In this document: positions 40,417-53,300 of the stretch, piece after piece
How the letters are laid out: every line of letters starts with the position of its first letter
How positions within the stretch are numbered: the first letter of the stretch is position 1
NCBI RefSeq assembly: GCF_000328475.2
Contig: NC_026491.1
Span: forward strand, 124,001 to 188,000
Reading direction: 5' to 3'
Length of the DNA: 64,000 bases
Source: Mycosarcoma maydis
Lineage: Eukaryota > Basidiomycota > Ustilaginomycetes > Ustilaginales
Made by a program: the position numbers and the translations under genes
Notes under the pieces: model-generated
What the model saw: only the letters and a program-made list of their open reading frames with translations
The model's database searches: none
Told to the model about the DNA's origin: nothing

Positions 40417-43400
40417 ATGGCAGCCTCAGACCGACTTTCGCAGCATCACTGCAAGACGCTCTTGGTCCTTTTGATAGCAGCTTGTTTACTATCCGTGGTG
40501 AGAACGGCGCACCAAGAGCAGGCACCCTTCTATGAACCATACCCTTCCAAAGCAGCGACAAACTTTACGCCGCAAGAAGCATACGAAGAGGCTCTTCACC
40601 TGCTTCGTACCACGATCAAGACCAAGTCTCCTCGCACCAAAGGCAGCAAATTCAAACCCAGCACCTCCGAAACGCCCTCTTCGCAGCAAAAGGATGGCAC
40701 GACTCCATTGAAAGCATCGAAAGGTGCGAATCTCTTCCACGCTGTTCGCGCATTGCGTCGCGGGTTGCACAACGCTTTCGATGCCGCTCACGAAGCCGCT
40801 TCGTCAGATGCAGCAATCGGCGCCAAGGTCAGAAGCGTGGGCTTGTCAAGCAGCGCTAGCGCTCATCAATGGCAGGGTCCACCGATTGGCGCTTCTCGTT
40901 ACGAATCGCAGTGGCCCAGTGCCGCCCCCTTACCGTTGTGGCCAGACTGGGAGAGCTTGCCAGACGGAGCGACTCCGGTCAATCCTACGGATAGCATATG
41001 GGAGAGTGTCATGTTTGGGCCATTCAATACCGAGAGCCAGGCGTCACTCGACATCACCTTGTCATCTGCCGAAGAGAATAGCCCAGACGAGGACACAAGT
41101 GTCAGAGACCAGGCAATCTCGCTGCTCACCAGGGCAGGCTGGGGCCGCGAATCAGTCAACTGGAATTACGAAGCGTACTCCTCGGCAGCCCGCAACGGCT
41201 CGAGTCTTCTTCGAGACAGCTTTGATGGAACGTTCACTACGAGCACTTCTGGAACTGACCGCTCATCGGCACTGTCAGATGCCTTGTGGGTGCTAGGAGA
41301 ACACTCGTTGTGGGGCACACATGGAAGTCGACCCAATCTCGCGCGCGCTCGTGCATGTTATCAACGCCTCGCTGATCTCGGCCACGATCAGTTCGGAAAG
41401 TCGATGGCCGGTAATGCCAGTGCACATGCTCGGCTAGCCTTTCTCGAAGGCAGCGGCTGGGAGTCAACCATCCGAGGAGACTGGAAACCCCTTTCAAATG
41501 AGATCAGCACTTGGCCCTCTTTCACCGCTTCGCCAACATTTGACCATGTGCGCTCGGCATGGGGAAACAGACGCCAGCTCTTTGCACAGCTCAAGAGCGA
41601 CGATGGACAACGGCAAGCCAAAGCGATTCTACACTATACCATCGCTGCCAATGCTGGTCATGCTCCATCGCAGATGGCGCTCGGATTTCGTTACAAAGCA
41701 GGGATTGGCGTAGCGCCTTCCTGCTGGAACGCCCTCGAGCTCTATGAAAAGGCTGCCGAAGACGCGTACAGACGTTTTCAGGCAGGTCCGCCAGGTGGAC
41801 TTACACTGCCGTATACAAAGATCCGTATTTCGGATCTGGACGGTGGGGCTTACGGACCTGGCGCATCCGTAGCTTCGACCGGTTATGCAGTCTTTAAACC
41901 TGCAGTACAGGCCGCGCTCAATCGCCAGCCTGGATCTGCCCGCGATCCCTCCGCGCTTGAAGACCTGCTAGAGTATCACATTTATCTGGCCGAGCACGGC
42001 GATGTGAGGAGCTCGCTTTTCATGGCCCAAGTCTACTACCACGGCAGCATCTATTCGTCGGGCGAGGCTGCAGGTGCGGTGCGTCGCGACTACCGTCGTT
42101 CCTTGACATGGCTTATGCGAGTTGCCAAGGAGGTGTGGCCTCGCAAAGCAGGCTCAGTGGGTCGCGGCGGGCCGACTGGCTACACAGCCAAACAGGGAGA
42201 CCAGGGCGAAGATGTGCAACTCAAGGTGGAAGACAGCTTGCTAGCACACGCCGGCTCTGCGGCTGGCATGATCGGACGAATGTACTTGAGAGGCGAAGGC
42301 GTTCAGCAAGACTTTGTTCGAGCCTGGGTTTGGTTCTCCCGCGGCAAGGATACCGGCGATGCCGAGTCGTACAACGGCCTCGGTATGATGCTGCGTGACG
42401 GCCTTGGAGTAACTGTCGACATTGGTTCCGCCACGAGCTACTTTGAGGCCGCAGCCAAGGTGCGACATAGTGGTGCCAACATCAATCTGGCCAAGATTCA
42501 CATGGAGATGGGCGACCTTGACAGTGCAGGCAAATGCCTGACCATTGCCTCGTTGGGTGATGGTCGCTTCGAGGCAGTTTACTTGTTGGCCAAGGTCAAC
42601 GCTCAATTAGCACGCAAGGAGCAATCAGGCGACATTTGCCGCAAAGCGCTTTCCGGATTCAAGCATACGGCAGAGCATGGTGATTGGTCCACGCGCATCT
42701 CGCACAAAGCTGAACATGCTTGGCGGCGCGGCCAACGACAAAAGGCACTGCTCGGATGGGCGCTGGCGGGCGAGCTGGGCTACGAATCGGCTCAGAACAA
42801 CGTCGCCTACCTGCTTGATCGAGCCAATTCTCGAATTCGCATACTGGATGTGTCGAACGATGGCCAACAGCAGGCCAACTTCACCGACCGCCTCGCGCTG
42901 GTGCACTGGACACGATCGGCGGCGCAAAGCAATGTGGATGCGATGGTCAAGATGGGCGACTATTACTTCCACGGTATTGGTACAGGCAACCCAGGCCAGC
43001 CAGCATATGAAAAGGCGGCAGCTTGTTATTCGGCCGCTGCCGACAAGGGCGTCTCGGCTCTGGCGTACTGGAACCTGGGCTGGATGTATGAGAACGGTAT
43101 CGGCGTCGCCAGACAAGACTTTCACCTTGCTAAACGTTACTACGACACGGCGGTGGAGACCAATGTCGAAGCGTATCTGCCTGTAACGTTGAGCTTAATC
43201 AAACTGCACATTCGTGCCGCATGGGCTGCTATCTTTCGATCCGAGTCCAGCCAAAGCGCCATCTCACTACTCTCGTCGTACGCAACTTCCGATACAGGCA
43301 ATGTCGCCTATACGGAAGCGGAAGAGCAAGCAGCCGCGAAGCGCAAACAGGCTGAGGAGAAGCAGCAGAGAATAGCGGAAGACCAGGGTGGCGGCTACGG

Positions 43401-43698
43401 CGATCCAAATGAGCCAGAGACGTGGGCAGCGAGGCAGGACGAGACCGACGAGGATCTGGACGACATGATCGAGTCGGGTCTGCTGATCTTGGCCCTCGGT
43501 GGACTGGCATATTTGGCGTATGTCAGACAGAACGTGCAGCTACAACTCAGAAGAGAGAGACGACAACAGGGCCAGACACCTCAGCAACAGCAGGAAGACG
43601 ATCAGCCGCAACGACAAGCGGCTGCACATCAGCCGAATCCGTGGGCTCCGTTGGGAAATGAACCGAATGCTGCTGCTAACTTCCTTGCTGGGCTATAG
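40417..43698 (+). CDS. HRD3: HRD3/SEL1L, ER-associated degradation adaptor
   Basis: 1093 codons from the ATG at 40417 (AATCATGG context). The frame is open upstream to 40183, but only this ATG places a signal peptide at the N-terminus (K-T-L-L-V-L-L-I-A-A-C-L-L-S-V-V). Hrd3 is the lumenal partner of the Hrd1 ubiquitin ligase; it binds misfolded glycoproteins and stabilises Hrd1. Sel1-like repeats occur in three blocks: about 402-453 (H-A-P-S-Q-M-A-L-G-F-R-Y-K-A-G-I-G-V), 612-682 (A-G-M-I-G-R-M-Y-L-R-G-E-G-V) and 829-913 (D-A-M-V-K-M-G-D-Y-Y-F-H-G-I-G-T). One helix at about 1018-1036 is followed by a short basic, Gln-rich cytosolic tail ending in N-P-W-A-P-L. Size is larger than yeast Hrd3 (833), with an extended N-terminal region. 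Confidence 0.92.
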   Translation: MAASDRLSQHHCKTLLVLLIAACLLSVVRTAHQEQAPFYEPYPSKAATNFTPQEAYEEALHLLRTTIKTKSPRTKGSKFKPSTSETPSSQQKDGTTPLKASKGANLFHAVRALRRGLHNAFDAAHEAASSDAAIGAKVRSVGLSSSASAHQWQGPPIGASRYESQWPSAAPLPLWPDWESLPDGATPVNPTDSIWESVMFGPFNTESQASLDITLSSAEENSPDEDTSVRDQAISLLTRAGWGRESVNWNYEAYSSAARNGSSLLRDSFDGTFTTSTSGTDRSSALSDALWVLGEHSLWGTHGSRPNLARARACYQRLADLGHDQFGKSMAGNASAHARLAFLEGSGWESTIRGDWKPLSNEISTWPSFTASPTFDHVRSAWGNRRQLFAQLKSDDGQRQAKAILHYTIAANAGHAPSQMALGFRYKAGIGVAPSCWNALELYEKAAEDAYRRFQAGPPGGLTLPYTKIRISDLDGGAYGPGASVASTGYAVFKPAVQAALNRQPGSARDPSALEDLLEYHIYLAEHGDVRSSLFMAQVYYHGSIYSSGEAAGAVRRDYRRSLTWLMRVAKEVWPRKAGSVGRGGPTGYTAKQGDQGEDVQLKVEDSLLAHAGSAAGMIGRMYLRGEGVQQDFVRAWVWFSRGKDTGDAESYNGLGMMLRDGLGVTVDIGSATSYFEAAAKVRHSGANINLAKIHMEMGDLDSAGKCLTIASLGDGRFEAVYLLAKVNAQLARKEQSGDICRKALSGFKHTAEHGDWSTRISHKAEHAWRRGQRQKALLGWALAGELGYESAQNNVAYLLDRANSRIRILDVSNDGQQQANFTDRLALVHWTRSAAQSNVDAMVKMGDYYFHGIGTGNPGQPAYEKAAACYSAAADKGVSALAYWNLGWMYENGIGVARQDFHLAKRYYDTAVETNVEAYLPVTLSLIKLHIRAAWAAIFRSESSQSAISLLSSYATSDTGNVAYTEAEEQAAAKRKQAEEKQQRIAEDQGGGYGDPNEPETWAARQDETDEDLDDMIESGLLILALGGLAYLAYVRQNVQLQLRRERRQQGQTPQQQQEDDQPQRQAAAHQPNPWAPLGNEPNAAANFLAGL

Positions 43699-44302
43699 TC
43701 CTCTACCTATCCGGACACACTCTCCATCGGTACTCTTAATGTTTTGCAACTCGCACTGTCTGTGAATTTACATGGTACCTATACTAAGCTCGCTTTGTTC
43801 GCCGGCGTGCTTCATCGTTGAATCACGAATGGTTTCGAGGAGAAAGAAGTTGGTCGACTCGTGTCTCGTGACTTGTCAGACGCTATCCGCAGCGTGCGAC
43901 ATACGATGTGCGAATTTTAAAGATCTGTTAGGTCGACTTGCGTGAGTGTGGGAATTTCTTTCACAGACCCTGATTTCACGAATTCACTGATTATTCACGA
44001 TTCACGATTACGAATCACGAATACTCGTGAATGCAGCCGTGAGCGAGTTTGCTGTCTGAAAATTTTCCCTTTCGGAATTCGGGCATGGTAGAGCTAGACA
44101 CAATAATTTCCCTGTGGCACGCCGCTGAAAAAAAGAAGCAGAAGAAAGTTACAAGTCGTGAGTCCAACTGAAGCACGAACCTCGAACCTCGAGAAGCTAC
44201 AACGTACACTCGTCTTTCTTCTCTATTGTGCCATTCAACTCAAATCATCAGCATCACCACCATTTATCAGCAACAGCTGATCGATGCTTTCTTACGTCGA
44301 AA
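43699..44302. other. intergenic between HRD3 and UTP20
   Basis: Short 3' UTR of HRD3, then ATTCACG/CGTGAAT heptamers at about 43820 and 43972-44036, an AACCTCG double repeat near 44178, and the UTP20 leader. No gene seen. Confidence 0.6.
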
Positions 44303-47300
44303 ATGGCTCCCACATCATCCCAGCATAGCAAGTCGGGCAAGAAGCTCACGAGAGAGCAGCAACGGAAGAAGGCAGACAGCAAGGCTTCTAAGGTCCGCCG
44401 TGTTCAGCTCGACGCTAGCGGCAACCAGGCCAACGCAAAGCAAAAGACACTAAAGCAGATCAACAAGAATGCGGAAAAGGTCTCGAGTCGCTTCAGATAT
44501 GCATCTTTCAACCAGCGTCTTCAGGATGTCCACCTCGCACCGGCAGCCATCAGTGCCAGCACCAGCTACCGACCCTATTCCGGGCTCGATGCGCCGCTAG
44601 CTGCAGCTTCAAATTCCACTAGCAGCGCTGCGTTACCAGTTCTGGATGAGCAAGATCAGCCACTGGATGTGACTGACGAGGATACCTCCTCTTCACTTCA
44701 TGCAACAACCTCGTTCTCTCAGGCGCTGCAAGCGTGGACGGACCTCAACCTCTCCAATGCCTTCCATGACCTTTACCGTCAACTCTACCCCATCACCCAG
44801 TCGTTGCCTCAGTTGATTCATCACCGCTCCTCCATCGCATCAATTCTTGCTACGACGCTGTCTACACCGAGTCAATGGCTGGCATGGGATGCTGCACTCG
44901 ACCTTCTGCCTCGACTCGCAAAGGACTTGAGTTCCGAGTTTCTACCCGTCTATCCTCCTCTGCTCAAGAGTGCGGTGCACATCACCACAACAACAAAGGA
45001 CACCACTAATGGCGATGAACGCGCAGCTGCCAACTTGGTCGAGCGTGGGTTTCAATCGGCTGCATGGATCCTGAAAGCCGTCAGCCCTTTCATCGTGAGC
45101 AAGGAGATCGCATCTCGTGCGGATTGGGATGATGAAACAGCAGAAGCTCAAATCGACTCTGGAATGGTGGAGGAAGAGGAAGAGGTGCAAGACGTTGACG
45201 AAAGGACTCGTCGGCTTGTAGAAACCTGGACTGTCATCAGACCCTACCTTGGCTGGAAGCCTATCGTTGCCAAGAAAGCGACCGCATTCAACAAAGATGA
45301 TGATGGCGACAACGATGAGGAACAGGAACAGGAACAGGAAGATGAAGATGCCGCTTCGACCATCTCAGAACAAGAAGCTGGTAAAGAAGCTCCGCCTGCA
45401 GATAGTGCCATGTTTGTCAACACGAACATTCAGCGTATCTCGCCCTTTACTCGACGTTTTGCATCTGAGGCGTTTGCCCACCTCCTTCGCAAGACAAGAG
45501 GCCGTCAGTTGCAGAGCATCACATCGCTCATCCTTTCCGACCTCGAGACCATGCTGCACGATGAGGATCAGCACGTACACTACCGACATCAACCATCTCG
45601 CCGGCCATCGGTGCGCTTCTCTCGAGGTATTGCTGGTATTTGGGTCGAGGGTTGCAAGTCGCTCGAACGACGCTTGCATTCGAAATGCATCTCGCTGTTG
45701 AGCGTGCTTCTTTCTTCCAGCCGCCCAGTTCCAAACGTATCAGGCGACAAGTACCGACACCTGACGCGACTGATCCTTGGTCGCCTCACCATCACTGCAC
45801 TCGTCCATCACTGCAACGCATCCCACTTTGCTATTGTTCTCGAGTACCTTTCAAGCCTTGTCGATCACAACCAGTCACAGTTGTCACAAGAGACCAGCAA
45901 GATTCAAAACGTTGCCCACCTTACCGAGTCTGTCGAATGGCTCGCATGCGCTGTAGGTGTCAGAAAGGGTACTCGAGTTGCTGATCAAGCCAAGCCGGCG
46001 CTGTTTGCGCTGCTGTTGCGTCTCTCTCCCCTCTTCCTTGACAAAACAGTTCAAGCGCCTACTGGAGCAGCACTGCGAACTTCGCTTGTCTCGCTGTTTG
46101 CTCTCTCAATTCCCTTGGGTCGCTTGCAGGACCTTCTCGGCCCAGGAATTAAGCTGGTCGACTCGGTCGCTCCCGTACCTTCCCTCTCCAAATCTAAGGA
46201 TTGTATCGAGATTCGGCAGTCTCTGTGGCCCGAGTTCAGTGGCCTTGTCGAGGCGCTCGCACAACCGACCCTTGAATGGAGCGGTTTCAAGCAATTTGTC
46301 CTCCCGACTGTCCTCACCTCTACAGCTGAGACCGTTGCTTCAAGCTCGACTTCTCCGCAATGCAAAGATCACGCATTTACTTTGCTGGAGAGGTTAGAGA
46401 AGATCGGTCAGCTCGACGAACTTCGCGTCTCGCATCATAGCCCTCTGTTGGTTCGGTGGTCCAGGCATGTCGCATCGGAGATCGAAGGGCGCCTCAGTAA
46501 GCTCGTCATGCTTTTCTGTTCCGACAAATCCAACACCCAAGGAACCAACGCAAAAAATGCCGCTTCTCGAATTCTTGATCAGCAGCATCTGCTTGAGCCC
46601 CTCGTTCCTGCACTACGCCTATCTACAGTTCCCAAGTCATCACCTTCAACGAACTTCGGCAGCCAGATCGCTCAGCTTTTGTTGGACGGTCTCCTCTCAA
46701 ATGCCTACTTCGGTTCAGAAGAGCAAGTCCGCTCGAGCTACGACAAGCACATCATCAACCCTGCTTTGCTGATTGGACTTGCGTTCGAGAGTCTGGCCAT
46801 CCTTCAGGAGCGAAGCGCGGGGAAAGATTTCGAGACTGTGGCGAAGCAACTAAAGGACCAACTGTCCATCCAACAGGTGGTGCAGTGCTCTGCATGGCAC
46901 CGAGGCGCCCTCAATGGATTGAGCAAGTATCTCGCTTCCTGCCCAGCTCGTCTCCGACCTCAACTCCCACGCTTAGCTGATGTGCTTGAGCCTCTATCAG
47001 CAGCAATCATGTCTTCGGATCCTCTCATCCGTGTCTCGGCGCTCGAAATTCTCTCTTTGATCGAAGCAGAAGAGCTCAGCGGCAATACCACATTCATCGG
47101 CAAGCTCGTTGAGGTGGAGCGTACACCCTTATCCGTCGCCTCGATCCGCGATCGCAACGTGCGTGTGCGAAGTGTTGGCCGCGACGTTGGACGGGCAATC
47201 GCTGTCTACAAGGCTGCTGACTTGCAACGCAACGTCCAACGAGACACTTTGATCCTCCGATACCTTGTCGCCAACCTCAAGCTCAATCTACGTCCAGTGT

Positions 47301-50300
47301 GGTCCGAAGCAATCAAGGCGGTGACCGACATTGTTGAATCAGGACATCGCGAAATAGAGAATTCACTCTTCCAAATCGCCATTGCAGAGCTCGAGTCAGG
47401 TCAAAGACTCGATGGTTCCGAACTGCGATTCTTGCCCGCTGTATGGCTACAGTCGGACACCGGCGCGGAAGAGAGCCACGAGGCGTCTGCAAACACAGAC
47501 GAGGTGGAGCCTGACCGCGTCCTGCGTGACGAGAGCGACATTGCCGGTATAGACGATGACAAGCAGTTCCAGGACGGCATCTTGCTGGAGAGGCGCAAAG
47601 CTGTACGAAGCTGTATCCAGCATGCCCGAACTAGCTCCGGCTCCGACGCGAACGGCATTGGCAGAAACGGACTCACGACAACCCTTCAAGCCTGCATTGA
47701 GATCCAGCAGCCTGATGCGCGACTTGACCTCGTCAACTACCGCCATCAGATTCTCAAGCTTCTGTGCGAAGTAGCACCCATCGTCGAGCGAAACAACGCG
47801 CGCTTTATTCACATCTTTTTCAGAGACGCAGGACCGCGCAATCTGGCCGGTGTGCTGCTTTCGCCTCTCGATGACGACGATGACGAGGAGGACGAGAAAG
47901 ACGCAGACGACGAAGGCGATAACATCAACAAGGAGAAGTCAGTAGATGGAGAAGCCATGAACCTCAGCAAGAAGGACCGTCAGGCGCAGCTCAGCGCGTA
48001 CCTCGAAGTGCTCGGCAAGCTCAAGAACCCGAAAGCTTTGTCGCGGTCCGGCGAGCTGCATAGCTATCTGCTGAGCTTGTGCGCCACGGCTGAGGTCTCG
48101 GTTCAGAAGCTGGCTCTCGAGGCCATCTTGACCTGGAAGGACGAAGCCGTGATGCCTTATGCTACCAAGCTCAAGGAACTGCTCGAGGCTGGCAACTTCC
48201 GCGACACGCTTGTCTCTTTCACCCTGTCGTCTGACTCAAACGTTGTACAGCCCTACCATCGACCCGCGCTTATGCCTCTCGTGATTCGTCTTCTATTTGG
48301 CGCCCTGCTCTCGAGGCGTGGTAATCGAACAAGCGGTGCTGGTCAACGGGCTCGACGAGGAGCTGTGCTTGGCGCACTTGCTGATATTGGCTCTGATGAG
48401 CTCGTCACCCTCGTCGATCTCATGCTGGCTCCTTTTGGCGACCAAGCCCAACCACCCTCAGGTGATGAGGACGGATTCAAGTATGTCTTGAAGAGTCCGG
48501 TCGCTTCAACTCGACGCCAGGTCGGGTTTCTCTCCTTGCTTGGAGAAGTTGTCAAGCAGATCGGAAACAATCTTCTGCCTTACTGGGATCGCCTCATTTC
48601 AGTCGCTCTTAACCTCACCTATCATGCTCATCAAGCTGTTGTTCAAGCGCACATCCAAAGCACCGACACATCTTGCTCCACTGAGGCGAGCAAGCCACTC
48701 ACGGCACGCACCTCGCGAGCTCGTCTGGTTCGCCAGGCTGGTTACAAGCGTCTGTGCGACTTTTTTGCAAAGCCGCAAGCAGCGTCCATCTTTCGATGGG
48801 ATAGATATTTACCTGCCATTTTTGCCGAGCTTATCTCGCCACGTCTCGAAGCGCTCAGGGTGGAATCGAGTCAGAGCCAGTCTGCGCTGCTCGAGCTCTT
48901 GCACGTCTGGTCCGGTCAGTCTGAGACGCTTCCTTTACTAGGCACATACGACAATGCTGTACTGCCTAGTATCTTTGCCATTCTCGCAGCACCGACGGTC
49001 AAGCCGTCCGCGATCGGCTCTGTGCTGGACATTGCCGAGCGTGTTCTCGCAGCCGCTGCTGCCGAAACGGACGCGATGGACGTAAGTTTGGACGTCAACT
49101 ACAGAAACGGCTGCATCTTGTCCTTGGTGGATCTTGTCGTAAGACCACACGCCTCGATCTTCCTCAACAGCGTCACTCCACTGATCGAGCAAGCTGCTTC
49201 GGCTGCGGGCCCTGCAGCTGCTGCGATGGGCCGAGACGACTTGCTGCGTCGCCAAATCTCACTCCTCGCCGCACTTTCGCCTTTTGTCACCGCTGCTGAA
49301 GATGCCAGTCACCTGGTCAAGCTCCTTAGCCCCATGATGCGCAAGTCGAACTTCCTTGTGCCTGAGCGCACCAAAACCGAGCTGCTGGCTATCTTCGAAC
49401 GTCTTCTGTCCCTCATTCCAGAATTCCGAGACGAGCGCTCCGAGCTGTTCCACAGCACGTTTGTGATGCTCAGTGGTCTCTTTTCGCTTCTTCGCACCGG
49501 CGAGTCGCGAAAAACTCTCAGCACTGCTTTCAACCGCTGTGCCGAGGTGGATATGGAGCTGGAGCGGGTGGCAAAATGGTGCACACAGCTCAACGCGCTG
49601 AGCAAACGAAGGGTCGAAGAACGCGACTTTGATCAGCTGTTTGGCGCTTTCGATTCGATCAACGCCAGCGATGCGTACATTACCGCGAAGGAATGGCAGC
49701 CACTGGTGCACAACTTTTTGTTCCTAATCTTGGACCCGGAAGAGTTGTCGGTCCGCAGCAACGCCAACGCCTCGCTTGTCAAGTTCATCAGCCAGACTGC
49801 AGCCGAGAGTGACTCGGGTGCAGACGGCGAGGGTGCATTGATGCAATTGTTCCTGCAAGCGGTCTGGCCTGGACTCAAGAAAGCCGTGCGCCATCGCTCC
49901 GAGCTGGTACGAAGAGATGTGATGGCCGTCATGTCGTCAGCTGCAGAACAACTCGCAAAATGCCAAGTCATGGCTGAGCTCTCCGGCCTTCTGGGTGGTG
50001 GCGATGCTGAAGTCAACTTCTTCAACAACATCCACCACATCCAGCTCCATCGCAGGACACGTGCAGTCAAGCGTCTGCCAGAGCAGGCGGCCAAGGGCAG
50101 CATGAAAAGTCGCACCATCAGCGACATTCTCGCTCCCGTGCTCGGACACTTCCTCGTACCCGGATCGGTTGAGCTCTACGATCACAACCTCGTGACCGAG
50201 GTTATCACTAGCCTAGGCCTTCTTTCTGGTCAACTCACATGGGGCCCATACAATGCACTGTTGTGGCAGTACCTTCGTCTCGCAAACAAGAAAGGTGCCT

Positions 50301-53300
50301 CGGAGCGCATCATGGTGCGAACGGCAATGGCGATCCTGGACAACTTCCACTTTGGAATGGAGGAGGAAGCTATCATCGATGAGGCTGATATTGACGACGA
50401 CGAGGCCGAAGAGCGCAACCAAGAAGCCCAAGCAGTGGTGGAGATTAGCAAGGACAAGGACAGCAAGGAGGCTGAACGTGTCAAGATTCTAGATGCTGTC
50501 ACTTCTCGTTTGCTGCCTCGACTCATGGCTTATCTCGAGCAGAAGGACGAGACAGAAGACTCGACGCGACTACCCATCGCTGTTGGTGTGGTGCGCGTTG
50601 CACAGTGCCTTCCCGCCACACAGCGCAAGACGCAGATCAGCAAACTGCTAAAGACGCTCTCCAACGTATTCCGTTCCAAAGCTCAAGACACGCGTGATCT
50701 TGCGCGAGAGACCGCATGCAAAGTCATGTCGACGCTGGGTGCCAACTTCTTGCCCGAGTTCCTGCGGGAAATGCGACGGGCACTCATGCGCGGCCCACAA
50801 AAAGCAGTGCTTGCTTTCACCGTACATTCGGTGCTGACGCACCTAATGACGAGCAAAGACGAACCATTGACCTCTCTCGATCATGGCGCCAAGGAAATCA
50901 TTGAGATTGCTGTCGAGGACATTTTTGGCGCTACGGCTGACGACCGTGAATCGATCGGAAGCAAGACGACTTACCGCGAAGTCAAGCACAGCAAGAGTAT
51001 GGACACTTTCGAGCAAGTCTCGCGCATTGTCACGCCAAATCGCATGGCCGAGGTGCTTCAGCCTCTGCGAGACATTTTGCAGCAGACCGAGGTCCCCAAA
51101 GTCGTGCGTCAGGTGGAAGAGTGTCTGCGTCGCGTTGCGAGCGGTATTCCTGCGAACCCACAGTTCGACTCGAATCGATTCCTCTCGCTGTGTGCTACGC
51201 TGATTCGCCGCGATGCGGTATTCCTACAAGCGCGCAAGCCCGAGACCAAAGCTGCGTCGCGCCACAAGTCGGCAACATTGTACAACTACGCTGTCTTTCT
51301 CAAGCGCAAGGACGTTGAAGAAGGCGCTAGCGCGGGCAAGGACCACTACTCGCGCAATGCGCACAAGTTTGTCGCATTCGGCCTCGAAATGTTGGTCACC
51401 TCGCTGCGTCGAGAGCGCTTCGATTTCCAGGACGAAGAGGTGCTAGCCAAGCTTAACGGCATGGTCAATATTGTTGGAGAAGCTGCGTACGCCAACGAGT
51501 CGTCGGTACTCGAATTGTCGCTGCGTTGCATAGCGCAGATTGTAAAAGTGCCCGTGTCGCGCGTGGACAAGGCGCTTCCGGTGTTCATCAAGCAGATTTT
51601 CGGTATTATCCACCAGTACGGCTCACCACAGTCGCAGATTGTGCAGACAGCCTTGCGCACTCTGACCGCCATTCTGCGCGAATGCAAGCAAGCCTCTCTG
51701 TCAGAGACACACCTTAGCGGTCTACTGAAGCTCATTGCTCCCGACCTGGAAGAACCTGCGGTGCAGAGTACGCTATTTGGCTTACTGCGCGCCATTGTTG
51801 GCCGACGCCTTGTTGTGTCTGAAGTATACGACACGATGGACAAGGTGGCCGAAATGATGGTGACCAACCAGTCGGATTCGGTGCGCGATTTGTGCCGCTC
51901 CACGTATCTGCAATTCCTGCTCGACTATCCGCAAGGCAAGCAACGTCTACGCAATCAGATTGGTTTCTTGGCTAAGAACCTCGCCTACGAACACGAATCC
52001 GGACGACTCTCCGTACTCGAAATCACGGATGCCATTCTCAACAAGTTCGGCGATGAACTGCTGCAAGAATATGCCGAGATGCTCTTCGTCGCTCTTGCAA
52101 TGGTTCTGGCGAATGACACGAGCAGCAAATGTCGTGAAAAGTCGGCTCTGCTCATTCGCACACTGCTGAGGACGATGAGCGAGACGCAGCAGGATAAGAC
52201 AGCGTTGATGGTGGATGCATGGTCTCGACAGGAGGCGAAGCCCGAGCTCGCCAGAGTCGGAGTGCAGATCTACGGGTTGTTGATGGAAGCATTACCGGAT
52301 CGAAGCGCTGGTTGGGCAGAAAGAGTACTGGAGGTGGTGACCAAGGTTCTCGTCGAATGCGCTGACGATCTCGAAGCGCTCGAAAGCACTGACCCAGTCT
52401 TGGAAGACGAACTGGACTGGCAACTACCCTACCACTCACTGCAAACCCTCGGCCGGCTCACCACTCTTATCGGTGCAGCTAACGAGACCTCGACGAAAGC
52501 TTGCAACGATGCGGTACGAAGGTTGTTGCTATTCCCGCACAAATGGGTGCGCATCTCTTCTTCGCGCATCCTAGGGGGGCTGTATGCACTGCAAGAGCCG
52601 CACGCACCGAACATGGTGACGGTGCAGCAGGATCCGATTGGCAGTCTGCCGGCGTTGGTAGACGCGGCCAAGAAGTCGTGCTTGCAGCTGCGGTCGGACA
52701 AGTTGGATGATACACTGGCATTGCAAGTGGTGAAGAATTTGGTTTGGATCGGGAGATGTTTTGCGCTCTTCCCGGTGGAGCGTGCCAATCTAGACGAGCT
52801 GGATGCCACTGCCGAGGATGGTGAAGAGCTTTCGCTCGGCCAAGAAGGACGAGACCAAGGCTCTGGTAGCGATTTGGATTCTGATTCTGATTCGGACACG
52901 GACACGGACTCGGTCGATTCGACACATCAATACGCCGCGGCGCTCGACACGCCGGCTGTGATTGCTTCGGATCCGTTGCGCTGGCTGATCTCGCGCCTCT
53001 CGTTCCAGGCACGTCTCTCACTCGCTCAGTCCAAACCGCCACACTGGACGATCAATCCTTCTTCGATCCTACGCTTCTTCGCTGCACTTTCCTCCTCGCT
53101 GCCTCGCACGCTGCTGCCGCGTTTGCTGCCGCTCTTCCTCGCCCCACTCATCCGACTCATCGAATCGCGCTCGGAGCCTACGTCATCGTCAACGCTGACC
53201 GAATCGGACCAGCTGAAATCGCTTGCGATCGAGGTGCAATCCCACCTCTCGCACCTCGTCGACGTAGCCAGCTTCAACAAAACCTACTCGATGCTCAAGC